64,000 bases of DNA from Nymphaea colorata (Eukaryota; Streptophyta; Magnoliopsida; Nymphaeales; Nymphaeaceae): NCBI RefSeq assembly GCF_008831285.2, contig NC_045148.1, positions 15,354,802-15,418,801 of the forward strand. The letters are read 5' to 3'. The notes under the pieces are model-generated. The model saw only the letters and a list, made by a program, of their open reading frames with translations, searched no databases and was not told the origin of the DNA. A program made the position numbers and the translations under genes. Shown piece after piece: positions 48,908-60,082 of this stretch (position 1 is its first letter; each line of letters opens with the position of its first letter).

Positions 48908-50885
48908 TAGTCAGTTTTACACGCACAACAGAGTGAATGGGCAGTAGTGAGAGAAAGAGAAAAAGCGGCAAAGAGACCGGATGGCCGAGGGTCGAATTGA
49001 AATCCATACTTTGTCGGACGCTGTTGGCATTGCGGATTTCAGATACACTAAAAACCTCAGATTTGAGGTCCGACTAAGTTGGGAGGGAAAATGGTTGGAT
49101 CTCTTACCATGGCTAAAGGGTGCAACTTTGTTCATCGACTCTGTGCTTGGAATTAAGACTCCCATCCCTTATTCCGGCTGTCGTACATTTCGTTCTCATT
49201 TCTTTATATTGTTTCTGTATTCTGAAAGGAATCCAATTTGCATCAAACTGAATCAAAAAGAGAAAAAAAAACACCTTCTATTGTGGGGAATTCATTTGCT
49301 TCTGCAACGATGGGCCACACGATAAAGACTGCAACGACAGTAAGTCATTTATTTCTTCCTCATCTTCTTCGTCATTTACCTTTTCCTCTTGTTTCCTTCA
49401 TTTGTTTGCTTTCCTTTCACCCCCGCGCCTTGTTGGCGACAATCGATAGTTCCTTTGAAACTCGACGCGTGTTTCATTGGTCTTTTCCTCTTGTCCGGAG
49501 GTTGGAATTGGGGACGTTGGTGGGGTTTACATTTCGCTGGGAATTTGGGGATGTTGGTGGGGCGCCAATTTCCTGTGAATTCGGAATTTCATTTTTATCC
49601 CCCATGGCTTCCCCTCTTTTTCTGTTCTTTGTTTCGACGCCAAACACAATGGGGTCACCCGGAATGACAGAGTAGCTTTCCTGTATATGAATATTAGACA
49701 TTGCATCTTCAATATACATGATATTCTGAAAATGATACCTTTTATCAAATTGAAATATCGTGGTGGAGTCGTCCTGTGACATGGGAAGCATTTGGGAGGT
49801 CTTGGACTAGTTTTAAAGATCTCATTTTCAAGAACATGTGAACCGTTGAAAAACTGGTTTTCTTCGGAAAATGTCGAGGAGACATATATGAAAGAAGTTA
49901 AAGTGTTAAAACATAAGGGGAATGTTATGAGCTGTTTTAGCGAGGGATAATTTTCCTACATGCCGACCTTTTCATCATCATGAATGACGTTAGTGCTTTT
50001 GAGTTTTGATTATAAAATTCAACACATTGCTAATGTACATGCCAATTGTCTACTTACTTCTCTCTGGTTTATTAATTATTGACATCCTTGTTACACACAT
50101 GGAACATGGAACTGCTATCTAGTTTATGTATTTATTTGAATGTGAAATCTTTTGTTTCTACCTAGTCATTGTGAAGTTCCGAAATACGAGCCATAAGAAA
50201 ATTGTGCATCACTGTGACTTTAATTGGATGGGATGGGGAGTTTGTTTTGTTTGGCGCGGGGTGTTTTGTGGAAGAGGAGATGGGGTGCTGGGAAATATTT
50301 TACAGGCGCATGAGGGTCTGTTTGCAGGCTACCGTCATAAGGGTTTCTATGAGATCCTAAAAGATTTGCCATCTAGGTGCCCAACCTTCCTTTGTACCTT
50401 AACCTCCAAAAATTATCGTATTGTGAACGCTTTCACAATCTCCCGGTCTTGTTTGGCCGCTAATCTTATCAAACAGAGCCCAAAACTAGTGGTTGACAAG
50501 CTTCAGGGATGCAGTGCTTCTCTGATGCATTTTATCTGACAAACCATGAGTGTGCTTGAGAAAAGTTAAGCCACATGCAAGCCATTTTCCAGTTCAAGAA
50601 ATTTTCGACCCTTTCCTATCCATGTTTTCAATCTGCATTGATTTGTTTAACTTTGGTGCCCAAGTGTAGTCCTGTGCTGTACAGGTTAATAACTCTTTGT
50701 TTTTGATTCTTTGAAACGGGAGACTTTGTTGTTAGCGCTGTGTTCACGAGTTTGGTACCAGAGACATCTGTTCTGTTCATATGGTTGTCATGGTCTTTTC
50801 AAGCACCTAACGTGTCATCTCATCGACTGTTGCTTCAATCATGGGTGAGAGCGGGAGAGAAATGGCTCGTTTCAAAGAACATAGG

Positions 50886-51004
50886 GTAGTTAAAAATCAA
50901 TTCTTCTTCAGTGACATCCTGCCGATGGTTCTGAATCAGTTGCAGTACCCCAAGAAACCATGAATGTGAAGGTGGTTGCATCACACACTGGAAAGTCAGC
51001 AGAT

Positions 51005-51035
<31 letters not shown>

Positions 51036-51200
51036 AGATTTATGTGCAGGATCAGAGAGCAGTTAGAAATCAATTCTTCTTTAGTGGCATCCTGCCAACG
51101 GATCTGAATCAGCTTTACTAACAGATTTACCAATCCCTGTTAATTAACAAGAAACAGTGATTGTTGAGGTGGTTGCGTCGCATACCGAAGAGTCAGCAGT
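50886..51200. repeat. Diverged direct duplication around a (GA)n tract
   Basis: 50886-51004 and 51060-51200 share gttaaaaatcaattcttctt-like starts, then catcctgcc, tctgaatcag, gaggtggttgc and gtcagcag, in the same order. A (GA)n tract at about 51006-51034 lies between them. Confidence 0.7.
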
Positions 51201-51524
51201 CTGCACCTAACACTCTAGGATTAAAGATTTAAAGTATCGTGAGACGGAATATTACATATGAAGAAGCTTAAACTAGATAAGCAAGGCATGATTTCAACCA
51301 TCTGCTACCATTTTCCGGCAGTTTTTCTGAATGAATCGTAGCATCTGATCATTGGTTCGATACATTATGCTCCGATGTCCAGATCCTCATGCCTTGGATA
51401 TACAAAATCAGGTGGACAAGTGAAGCTTACACGGAGAAATTTACATGTTATGAGAACGACTTTTGATTGTAACCTAGCAGCGAACTTTAGTTTTTGGTTG
51501 CACATGGGTCTAATATCTTCCGAG

Positions 51525-52724
51525 TGCTACGCTGCAGGCCTGCAAAATTTGATTGTTTCAATATGCAATCATTCACCAATAACATGACGATACTTCGAAT
51601 TTTTGTACATTTGACAAATGGATTTGCAGCGAGATGCTTGCTTCCATTCCTAGCTGTTTGTTATCGTTTTTTGCTGTTTACTTTTGACACTTGTTACAGT
51701 TGATTATCTATATAATGAGTTGTGCAATGTCTGAATACTTTAATGTTTCCAAATCCAGGAAATGGCGGGATGATCAAAGTAATTATAGGTAAGCATCTGC
51801 AGCATTTATTTGTTACAGTGTGTGTCCTGTTTACTCTACATCAAAATGGCCCCTCAAAGGCTCAAATACAAGCCCATCCCTTAGCCCAGGCCTGCTTGGA
51901 GTTAATTTACTAACTCTTAAACAGTTGACATGGTAGCATAACCATGGCATTTTGGTATCCATGGACCACCACAAAACATTCTGATTTGCTGGGGCTGTCC
52001 AAAGCCCTAAGCATTGGAGAAAGTCACTACAGAAAAACGGAATTCTTCTGTTTTTCTGCCATGCATGAGTATTAATCTTCTTTTTTATGTGCACAGGCGT
52101 GGTTTCAGCTGCTGGCAGTTTTCTCCTGGCAATCGTAGGTTTCTTCATCTGGCGCTGTCTTGGTAAGAAAAGAACACCTTCCTCCAAGCGATTCTTAACT
52201 CGATCCTTTTCGTCCTCCAAAACCTCAAGCACAATTGACATGGAAAGCAGAAGCTTCCACCAAAGGTGTGCTGGCCGTGTCACAATCTTCACATACAAGG
52301 AGCTGGAAGAAGCCACCCACAATTTCAGTCCCTCAAATGAGCTTGGTGATGGAGGATTTGGTGCAGTCTATCTTGGAAACCTTCATGATGGTCGTAAAGT
52401 GGCTGTGAGAAAACTTTATGAGAACAACTACAAGCGCGTTGAGCAATTCAAGAATGAAATTGCCATCCTTTCTGGCATCAGCCACCCAAATCTTGTTTGC
52501 CTCTATGGATGCACTTCGCGACATAGCAGGGAGCTGCTTTTGGTATATGAGTATGTGAACAATGGGACAGTTGGAGACCATATTCATGGCATGCGTTCCA
52601 GTGGAGGGCATCTGACATGGAAGGTGAGATTGAACATAGCTATTGAAACTGCAGAGGCATTAGCCCATTTGCACGGGCTTGAACCACCAATCATTCACAG
52701 GGATGTAAAGACCAACAACATACT
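51525..52724 (+). repeat. Left arm of a 1.2 kb inverted duplication
   Basis: 1200 bp nearly identical to the reverse complement of 53134-54336, with about 409 bp of single-copy kinase sequence between the arms. The outer breakpoint is clear: homology ends at tgctac (51525), and sequences beyond differ. The inner breakpoint is after 52724. Confidence 0.95.
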
Positions 52725-52770
52725 TCCTCCATTGTTGGCCTTATTTCCCTCTCTTGTACCAAACACCTGA
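51759..52770 (+). pseudogene. Truncated LRK10L-type receptor kinase copy (plus strand)
   Basis: A 30-bp mini-exon (51759-51788) and a kinase exon from 52097 encode the transmembrane segment VVSAAGSFLLAIVGFFIW, a juxtamembrane region, and the kinase N-lobe. The N-lobe includes the glycine loop GDGGFGAVYLG and ends at IIHRDVKTNNIL. At 52725 the sequence switches to antisense of the other copy's kinase, and the frame ends at 52770. There is no DFG motif and no C-lobe, and the extracellular exons are absent upstream. The invariant VAVK lysine position reads VAVR. It cannot encode a working receptor. Confidence 0.9.
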
Positions 52771-53133
52771 ATGTCAGCTCCGCAACAGCTCTTACAGTTC
52801 GATTCACCCACTCATCAGTCTCAAACTCAAGTGAAGAATCAATAAATTCATGCAATTCATGATTGTTGATCTTATTAACGGCCAAATTTGCAAGATTTAT
52901 CTCATGCCTGTGCCGTCTGATATCAACAGCAGGCAACGAAGAGATTAATTCTGCAAGTACTACACCAAAACTGTAAACATCACTTTTTTCCGTTAACTGG
53001 TAGCACTTGTGATAGTCAGGATCAACATAGCCGGGTGTCCCCTGAGGAGCAGTTGAGACATGCGTCACGTCAAGTGGGAATAAGCGTGACAGGCCAAAGT
53101 CCGCCACTTTAACATGGAAATCTCTGTCAAGTA

Positions 53134-54336
53134 GTATGTTGTTGGTCTTTACATCCCTGTTAATGATTGGTGGTTCAAGCCCGTGCAAATGGGCTAATGC
53201 CTCTGCAGTTTCAACAGCTATGTTCAATCTCACCTTCCATGTCAGATGCCCTCCACTGGAACGCATGCCATGAATATGGTCTCCAACTGTCCCATTGTTC
53301 ACATACTCATATACCAAAAGCAGCTCCCTGCTATGGCGCGAAGTGCATCCATAGAGGCAAACAAGATTTGGGTGGCTGATGCCAGAAAGGATGGCAATTT
53401 CATTCTTGAATTGCTCAACGCGCTTGTAGTTGTTCTCATAAAGTTTTCTCACAGCCACTTTACGACCATCATGAAGGTTTCCAAGATAGACTGCACCAAA
53501 TCCTCCATCACCAAGCTCATTTGAGGGACTGAAATTGTGGGTGGCTTCTTCCAGCTCCTTGTATGTGAAGATTGTGACACGGCCAGCACACCTTTGGTGG
53601 AAGCTTCTGCTTTCCATGTCAATTGTGCTTGAGGTTTTGGAGGACGAAAAGGATCGAGTTAAGAATCGCTTGGAGGAAGGTGTTCTTTTCTTACCAAGAC
53701 AGCGCCAGATGAAGAAACCTACGATTGCCAGGAGAAAACTGCCAGCAGCTGAAACCACGCCTGTGCACATAAAAAAAGAAGATTAATACTCATGCATGGC
53801 AGAAAAACAGAAGAATTCCGTTTTTCTGTAGTGACTTTCTCCAATGCTTAGGGCTTTGGACAGCCCCAGCAAATCAGAATGTTTTGTGGTGGTCCATGGA
53901 TACCAAAATGCCATGGTTATGCTACCATGTCAACTGTTTAAGAGTTAGTAAATTAACTCCAAGCAGGCCTGGGCTAAGGGATGGGCTTGTATTTGAGCCT
54001 TTGAGGGGCCATTTTGATGTAGAGTAAACAGGACACACACTGTAACAAATAAATGCTGCAGATGCTTACCTATAATTACTTTGATCATCCCGCCATTTCC
54101 TGGATTTGGAAACATTAAAGTATTCAGACATTGCACAACTCATTATATAGATAATCAACTGTAACAAGTGTCAAAAATAAACAGCTACAAACGATAACAA
54201 ACTGCTAGGAATGGAAGCAAGCATCTCGCTGCAAATCCATTTGTCAAATGCACAAACATTCAAAGTATCGTCATGTTATTGGTGAATGATTGCATATTAA
54301 AGAAACAATCAAATTTTGCAGGCCTGCAGCGTAGCA
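53134..54336 (-). repeat. Right arm of the 1.2 kb inverted duplication
   Basis: Reverse complement of 51525-52724 with few differences, three bases longer overall. It includes the mini-exon, its intron and the first two thirds of the kinase exon. Homology stops at gtagca (54336). Confidence 0.95.
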
Positions 54337-54740
54337 ATGACTGATCCCCGTCTTCATGCTCCCAAAAAATCTGGAAGGCTTAGCTGTAGAATGCTAACAC
54401 GTACTAAAAGAGTTTACAAAGGAAAAAAAAAGCATTCAATCTAAATGTATAAAATGGTCCTTTTACCAGGCATTATGCACCGAATACCCCAAGATTTTTT
54501 TCCAGATGCAAAACTCATGGGTGATGGTTCATGAAGGTAAAGATGGTCTCAACAACGTCATGCTGGATTTGTCATCAACATGTGAAACATTAAGAAACCT
54601 CAAACCAAGGAGGGTCCAAAGAGCAGTTTTAAGTTTTGTCTACAGAGTAGGTCTAAGTAAATCAACAAGTATAATGGGCAGCACCATGGTCCATGGAGGA
54701 CATGTGCCAGGAGAAGATATCATGCACAAGTGAACACCTG

Positions 54741-54742
<2 letters not shown>

Positions 54743-54771
<29 letters not shown>
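54743..54771. repeat. (CT)n microsatellite in the receptor-kinase intron
   Basis: About 14 CT units followed by a C-rich stretch. Confidence 0.88.
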
Positions 54772-54774
<3 letters not shown>

Positions 54775-55377
54775 CCACCCCCTCTCTTCTCTCCACACAT
54801 ATAGGTCCAGTTATGTAGAACGAAGTCAATTTTTTTAGACTTTCTCAGGGCTGGGAAAACAGCTTTCTAGGACAGGCTGGGTTGACCACGAAAGCACTTA
54901 CACATGATCCTGTTCCATTACGGTGACTATGCTAATCTATGCGAATACACCCTCCACAAATGGGCAGAACCACCTAATAAAATCAGTGAGTACAGGTGTC
55001 CTTCCAAATAGAAAGTAAAATTATATTGCGCCCACTGGTGTAATTTGTGCGGTCAAGGTGGAAGCTATGATAGTAACAGAACTCGACAGTAAAGAGCATA
55101 TCAGGCTACCTGCAGATTTTGAAGATGATCCATCAGAACAATTTTTAGGGTGCACTCCATCTTTGCAGTAACAAGCAGGGGCATCATGTTCTCCAAATAT
55201 ACACTGGCCCCCACTGGTATTACATTTGAGGCAATCGAACCACCAGCGAAGAAAAAATCCACCACTCAATATGGCAAAAGGTTTGCAGACTTGGACTCCT
55301 CAACACCAGCAGGGATTTCATACATAGGACAATTGATGCGATGGGCATCATCAGGCAGCTTTATCTGTTCCTGTGGA

Positions 55378-56040
55378 CTGTAATAATAATACAGAAAAGA
55401 GCCATCAACACAGCCTTTTCTCTTCCATGAGGACGGAGGTTGCAGATGTCATCTTGAGAGGTAGAGACATTTCGATGGAAAGGTAGTAGAAAGAGAGCAC
55501 AATCGAGCAAATGAGTTCAGGAAAGAAAAAAAGGGTGTCACATCCTCACGAAGATTTTCAGAGAACCAGCTAGACTGGTCCCTAAATCTACTAAAGCACT
55601 CTATCAAATGCAAAAAGAAACTTTAATGGTTAGTGTTAATTAACACATTTGTAATAAACAGTCTAGATTAAGAACTAATTATTGAGTCAATACTTTGAAA
55701 TTAACACACTATATATATATATATACCTGCAGAAACATTATAACCATGTTGCCTCAGAGTTCTGAACCGAACTGAAGATGAGTAGAGGTCATATTTCCAT
55801 GTACTTGGCTGGTATCTTGAAGACATCCTTTGAGCAGCAGACCTACCGCAGCCCTCAGCCCTAGGCTCACATCTCACAAGGGTGGTGCTCCATGGCTTGA
55901 AGTCAGCCTTAGCACTATGAACAAATTTGAAAGGAGCAATGAAACGAGTGGGAAGGCAAGCAAGATGAAGAGCCATCAAAACCAATACGATATTGCGAGA
56001 AGCGTGTGTTCACTCTCGAATGACTACCATAAGACTGATT
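55378..56040 (-). other. Upstream part of the minus-strand receptor-kinase copy
   Basis: It should hold the signal-peptide and first extracellular exon. The minus-strand frame 55985-55741 begins with a hydrophobic stretch (MALHLACLPTRF) and ends at a possible donor, but lacks the GUB_WAK Cys pattern. A (TA)n tract lies at about 55710-55725. Confidence 0.3.
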
Positions 56041-57294
56041 TCCTAGCTTATATAGTGTTGCATTTTGAGTGTACATTGAGTGTCTATAACAGTTAGACAA
56101 TTTCAATACGATTCAACCTCTTAAAATTTGGTATTTGCGTAAACTATGAATGTTGGATGATTTTTTCTTTATATATAAATATATAATGCATTAAAATATG
56201 TATAGTATTTGAGTAAGTTAAAATTATTTGGTACTTTCTTTTCTTTGCATACAAATAGAATGTATTAATTCTTTACACTTTCGATGTGCACTAAAACCTC
56301 ACACTTATCAACTGATGTTCGCTATTTATATCAATTTTATCTAACATGTTTATTTTTGCAAATATTTGAGTAATTGCGCATCCATTTCCAAGTAGTGCAA
56401 TTTGTCATTTCAACAATATTACATATTTGTTCATTAGATTATACAAAGTTGCATTCGAGTGTATGCTGTGTGCCTATAATAGTTGAGAGAATTGCAACAA
56501 CAGCCTATCTCTTAAAATGTAGTGCTTGCGTGAGTTATAATTGTTTGATACTGTTTCCTTTGTATAAAAATAGAATGTATTAAAATTTTTTGACATGTTT
56601 ACTTTTGCAAATATAATTGTTTGATATTCAGTTATAATTTTAAAAAGCACCAGCCACTTTTAAAGAAATGGAATATGGTGATATTTTTTTTCTTTGTATA
56701 GAAATGGAAGACATTCATTCTTCATGGTTTCTTGTGATGTAAAAACCAACAACTGACGTTTGCTACTTAAAGTGGACATTATAAAAAACTATGTTTACTT
56801 TTAGCAAATATTTGAGTAATTACGCAGCCCACCTTTGAGTAGTGCAACTTGCCATTTCAACAATATCACATGTAGGTTTGCAAAATTATACAAAGTTGGA
56901 TTAAGTGTACATTGTGTGTCTATAATAGTTGAGAAATTTCAATGAGGACCAACTTCTTAAAATGTAGTGCTTGCGTGACTTATTATCGTTTGATTTTTTT
57001 TCTTCCTATGCAAATATAATGCATTAAAGTATGGTGCTTTCGTAAGTTATAATTGTTTGATACTTGTTTTCTTTATATAAAAAATATAAAAATAGAATGT
57101 ATTTGTTCATCACGATTTTGCTACGCATTGCTGGCCGTGACACTTATTAGCCAATGTTCTCCAATTAAAATAATTTTTATCGATATTTAGAAACCATCTT
57201 TTTGCTATGCATTGCAAGACGACACTTATCAGCTGAGATTTTCCACTTAAAATGGTTTTTATCAAAAACAATGTTTGTTTTTATCAAAAACAAT
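56041..57294. repeat. Degenerate tandem array of a ~400-450-bp AT-rich unit
   Basis: About three units begin near 56110, 56510 and 56955. Each contains cttaaaatgtagtgcttgcg-like, ctttgtataaaaatagaatg-like, aaatatttgagtaattgcgc-like, tttcaacaatat and ctataatagttgaga words, in order. The last unit is partial and ends in a doubled tatcaaaaacaatg just before the PP2C copy. Related to 46854-47330. No coding capacity. Confidence 0.8.
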
Positions 57295-60082
57295 GTCTTT
57301 CTTGTGATGCTTATGTTGTCATTTTTGCAGGAAGCTCTGCGATCAAGGGGTCTGAAAGATGACACAACCTGCATTGTTGTGGACATAATCCCACCTGACC
57401 GTGCTGTTCCACCCTCCTCCCCTCCAAAAAAGCAAAACAAACTGAAATCTCTCATCTTCAGAAAGAAATCACGAGATTCTGCAAATAAATTATCACAGAA
57501 GCTTTCTGCTATAGGTATTGTGGAAGAGCTGTTTGAAGAAAGCTCTGCAATGCTTGCAGAAAGGTTGGTAGCTCCTGACCTTGTTATAATCGGTTATAAC
57601 TTTTTTTGGAATAAAATTGAAAATTCCATATAGGGAAATACTTCTGCTATGCTATGTTACTCCCTTTCTGTGGATGGTTTCAAAATTGAAGTTTGGATCT
57701 TCATTTTTGTTTTTGTTTTCTCTGGATGTTTTTTATATGATAATCTTTTGTATTTTTCTTTAGAAATTGCTGGCCTGAGGTTGTTTTGATTTTTTTTTTT
57801 CCTTTAAATTGTTATCTCTTGCTAAGTTAGTGGATGCTATTGTCGTGAAGTTATTGTTCACGTCACAGTCTCATCAATTGGGACTAACTTTGTCTTTACT
57901 GCGCCTAGTATCTGTATTTATAGATTATATATTTGGTATCTGCCTACAGCTGTTAAGGTTTCATCTTTTAGAACCATATAACATCACCTTTTATTGTGTT
58001 AGACGGTGTGGTGGCAACTGCATCGTGTCAATTTTAATGTTGGAAACTTGGAAATAACTGATGTCAGTAGGAAATAGGAAACAATACTGAAAAGTATTAT
58101 TGATTGGCCAAATAAACGAATCAAGAAGGACGCGATGGAGGGTAAACGGCCTAGTGGAGTCAAAGTAGTATAGTCTTTCTCTCTCCCTCTCTCATTTTTT
58201 TTTTCTCCAAAGGTAACCCATTTTTCTGCACAGGCGAGTGTCTGATTTCACTTGGCTGACGTGGCAACCCGTGTATGTAATATTTTCCTTTTAATAATAT
58301 AATGTCAGTGTGGATGAAGAGAAACTATGACATTTTGGGTATGATTTATTCCATATATTCTTTGTAATTTTGAGATGAAAAATATATATGGATATCATAA
58401 TTAAAAGATACGTTGACTAACCTTTGTTTGTTTCTTGGGTACTGGACCTAAACATTTCATTGAACTCCGGTGAAGTAAATTTGGTAAATTTACTGACAGT
58501 GCAGAATCAGCCAGCTATAAAAGCATGCGCCAAGTCTTTGCCCCTAAAACTTGATTTTACATTTGGTGGTGTTTAGGAAGAAGCTTGGTCACTAGTGCAT
58601 TTCCACGTGGAATTTATGTAGCTTCCTGGAGTATATCAAGAATAGGGAAATATTTGAAGAAAAGATGACATTTTTTGCAGGCGGAAATCAATAGGGGAGT
58701 TTCTGGTTTGTCCTTCTGTTCCCCCTCTGTTGATGAAATTCAAATGCAGGGTCTGCTTGAAAGACTCTTCTAATAAGCGTTTAGAAATGCGAATTGCGAG
58801 AGTGCAGATGCCTTTTCCGTCAAAGAGGTTGGACTTCGATGGCTTCATCGACCCCATCCGATACTACAGTTGCTCTCTTCCCTCTTCAACCTTGGTTTAT
58901 GGCTTGGCAGTCGGCACCGATGAACTTGGAAAAGCCTTAAAAAAGGAAGTGTTGCTTGGAGCTGGAGGGCATGTAGCTTCTTGGTCTGCCTGTTTTGCAG
59001 AGCCACCAGCTCCGTTCTGGAATCTACGGTGATCCAGACTGCCGATGCCCATCCACCACCATAAACAGGACTAAGGGGGGACGAAGTTGGTGGCAGGTGC
59101 CCTGTCTGGGCCAGGCTTCATGTCGACCTGCTTCTGCCATGTATGGCAGAAAATGCTAGCCAGTGTTCATGTCCGAACCAGGTAGGCAGAAAACCTTCTA
59201 CGTTCACCTCTCTGGATCTTGCTTCACCTAAACGTTGACCCACCTCCAGGACCAACACAACAAGGTGGCCGTTGGGTTTCAGAGAAAGCAACAAGAAGGG
59301 TGGTTTGGGGTCAAAACTGTGGGGAGGGCGGGGTTCAAACATCATGGACTCCCCACAACCGGGCAATCCTGTGGAGAAACTTCCCATGGCGTTGGCATTG
59401 AATATATTTTTTAAAGCAGAACAGCTAAGGGGGAATATGTGTCTGGCAGTGGGCCCTACCAACAGAACCATGGTCCCCAAATCAAGTCGAGGTGGGTCCG
59501 TAGTTCGTGTCCGGGTCCGGCCCATTTGCACCACTGGCGGTGACCCCATATGGGTCAATAGAAAAAGAGTCTCCGTAGAGGTTTGCTTCCCGGGTGGTCC
59601 AGAGACGCACATGCGTTTCTCTCACCTTCTAATCATAGTCTTCGCACATGTCTGCAAGTGGGCATCAAATTCCATAAAAACATTGTTTCCGGCCACCGGA
59701 ATCGTCGCCATCAACGCTTGTCCTGGAATCGGAATCAAATGGTCAAATTGGGGCAGGACTCTTGAGTTGCCGTGAAGCGCAATCATGGCTCTTGTGGTTA
59801 GAAGGTGGTACGTCCGTGCTGCAAATTCTTATCATTATTATTATTAGTAGTAGTAGCACTTCCCTATACAGCTAAACCAACTATCTACGTGTAGTTTTAA
59901 TGTGGCTTTTGCTTTCATGGCGGATGTCAGATTTCTTGATGTTCCAGCGAGAAGCGAGTGCCTGGTGAGCTACGGCTTGCCTTTCTACGCTGGTGGCAGC
60001 TGCCGGCTAATTTCCCGTCGATCGGCCTTTTTCATGAGTTCCCGATATTAACGAACGCTTCATTTTTGAACCGCAGGATATG
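57295..60082 (+). pseudogene. Partial copy of the PP2C gene 3' end and flank (segmental duplication, copy 2)
   Basis: It starts 36 bases before exon 7 (57331-57563 corresponds to 32949-33181) and includes the acceptor. Exon 7 stays open, with five substitutions seen, of which one changes the protein (Gly to Ser). Intron 7 is copied to about 58098. A short island (58099-58116) from about 34391-34409 follows, then at 58117 the last 57 bases of exon 8 including the TAG (58171-58173) and the 3' flank to 60082. The start of exon 8 and its acceptor are missing, as are exons 1-6. It cannot make a phosphatase. Sequence from 58117 to 59775 is almost identical to the parent, unlike both edges. Confidence 0.95.

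Larger units (their letters stand above)
42988..51524. other. AT-rich intergenic region
   Basis: No gene is supported. It contains long (TA)n runs, a short tandem duplication, part of a ~400-bp repeat family, a MITE-like copy and another local duplication, each listed. An open frame at 48981-49325 starts with ATG but resembles nothing I know. Confidence 0.45.
52691..55377 (-). pseudogene. LRK10L-type receptor-like kinase, truncated and frameshifted (minus strand)
   Basis: Leaf-rust-10-like receptor kinases sense wall or pathogen signals at the plasma membrane. The kinase exon is 53760-52691, preceded by a 30-bp mini-exon (54099-54070) and an extracellular exon (about 55377-55110). The extracellular exon encodes a WAK-associated Cys-rich end (GGFFLRWWFDCLKCNTSGGQC). 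Seen: TM segment, GDGGFGAVYLG, VADFGLSRLF, GTPGYVDPDY, and RPTMEEV near the end. Defects: an extracellular frameshift near 55265-55275; the VAVK lysine replaced by Arg (VAVRKL); the HRD histidine replaced by Asn (NRD). The kinase end after RPTMEEV is replaced by antisense of the plus copy, with a stop at 52691. An open frame at 55985-55741 might be a degenerate first exon but does not match the family. Confidence 0.85.

Noticed and set aside
48981-49325. 114-codon ATG-started frame
   Set aside because: The translation matches no family I know, it becomes low-complexity after about 75 codons, and no neighbouring exon supports it.
55741-55985. Candidate first exon of the minus-strand receptor kinase
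   Set aside because: It has a hydrophobic start but lacks the extracellular cysteine pattern, so it is not counted as an exon.
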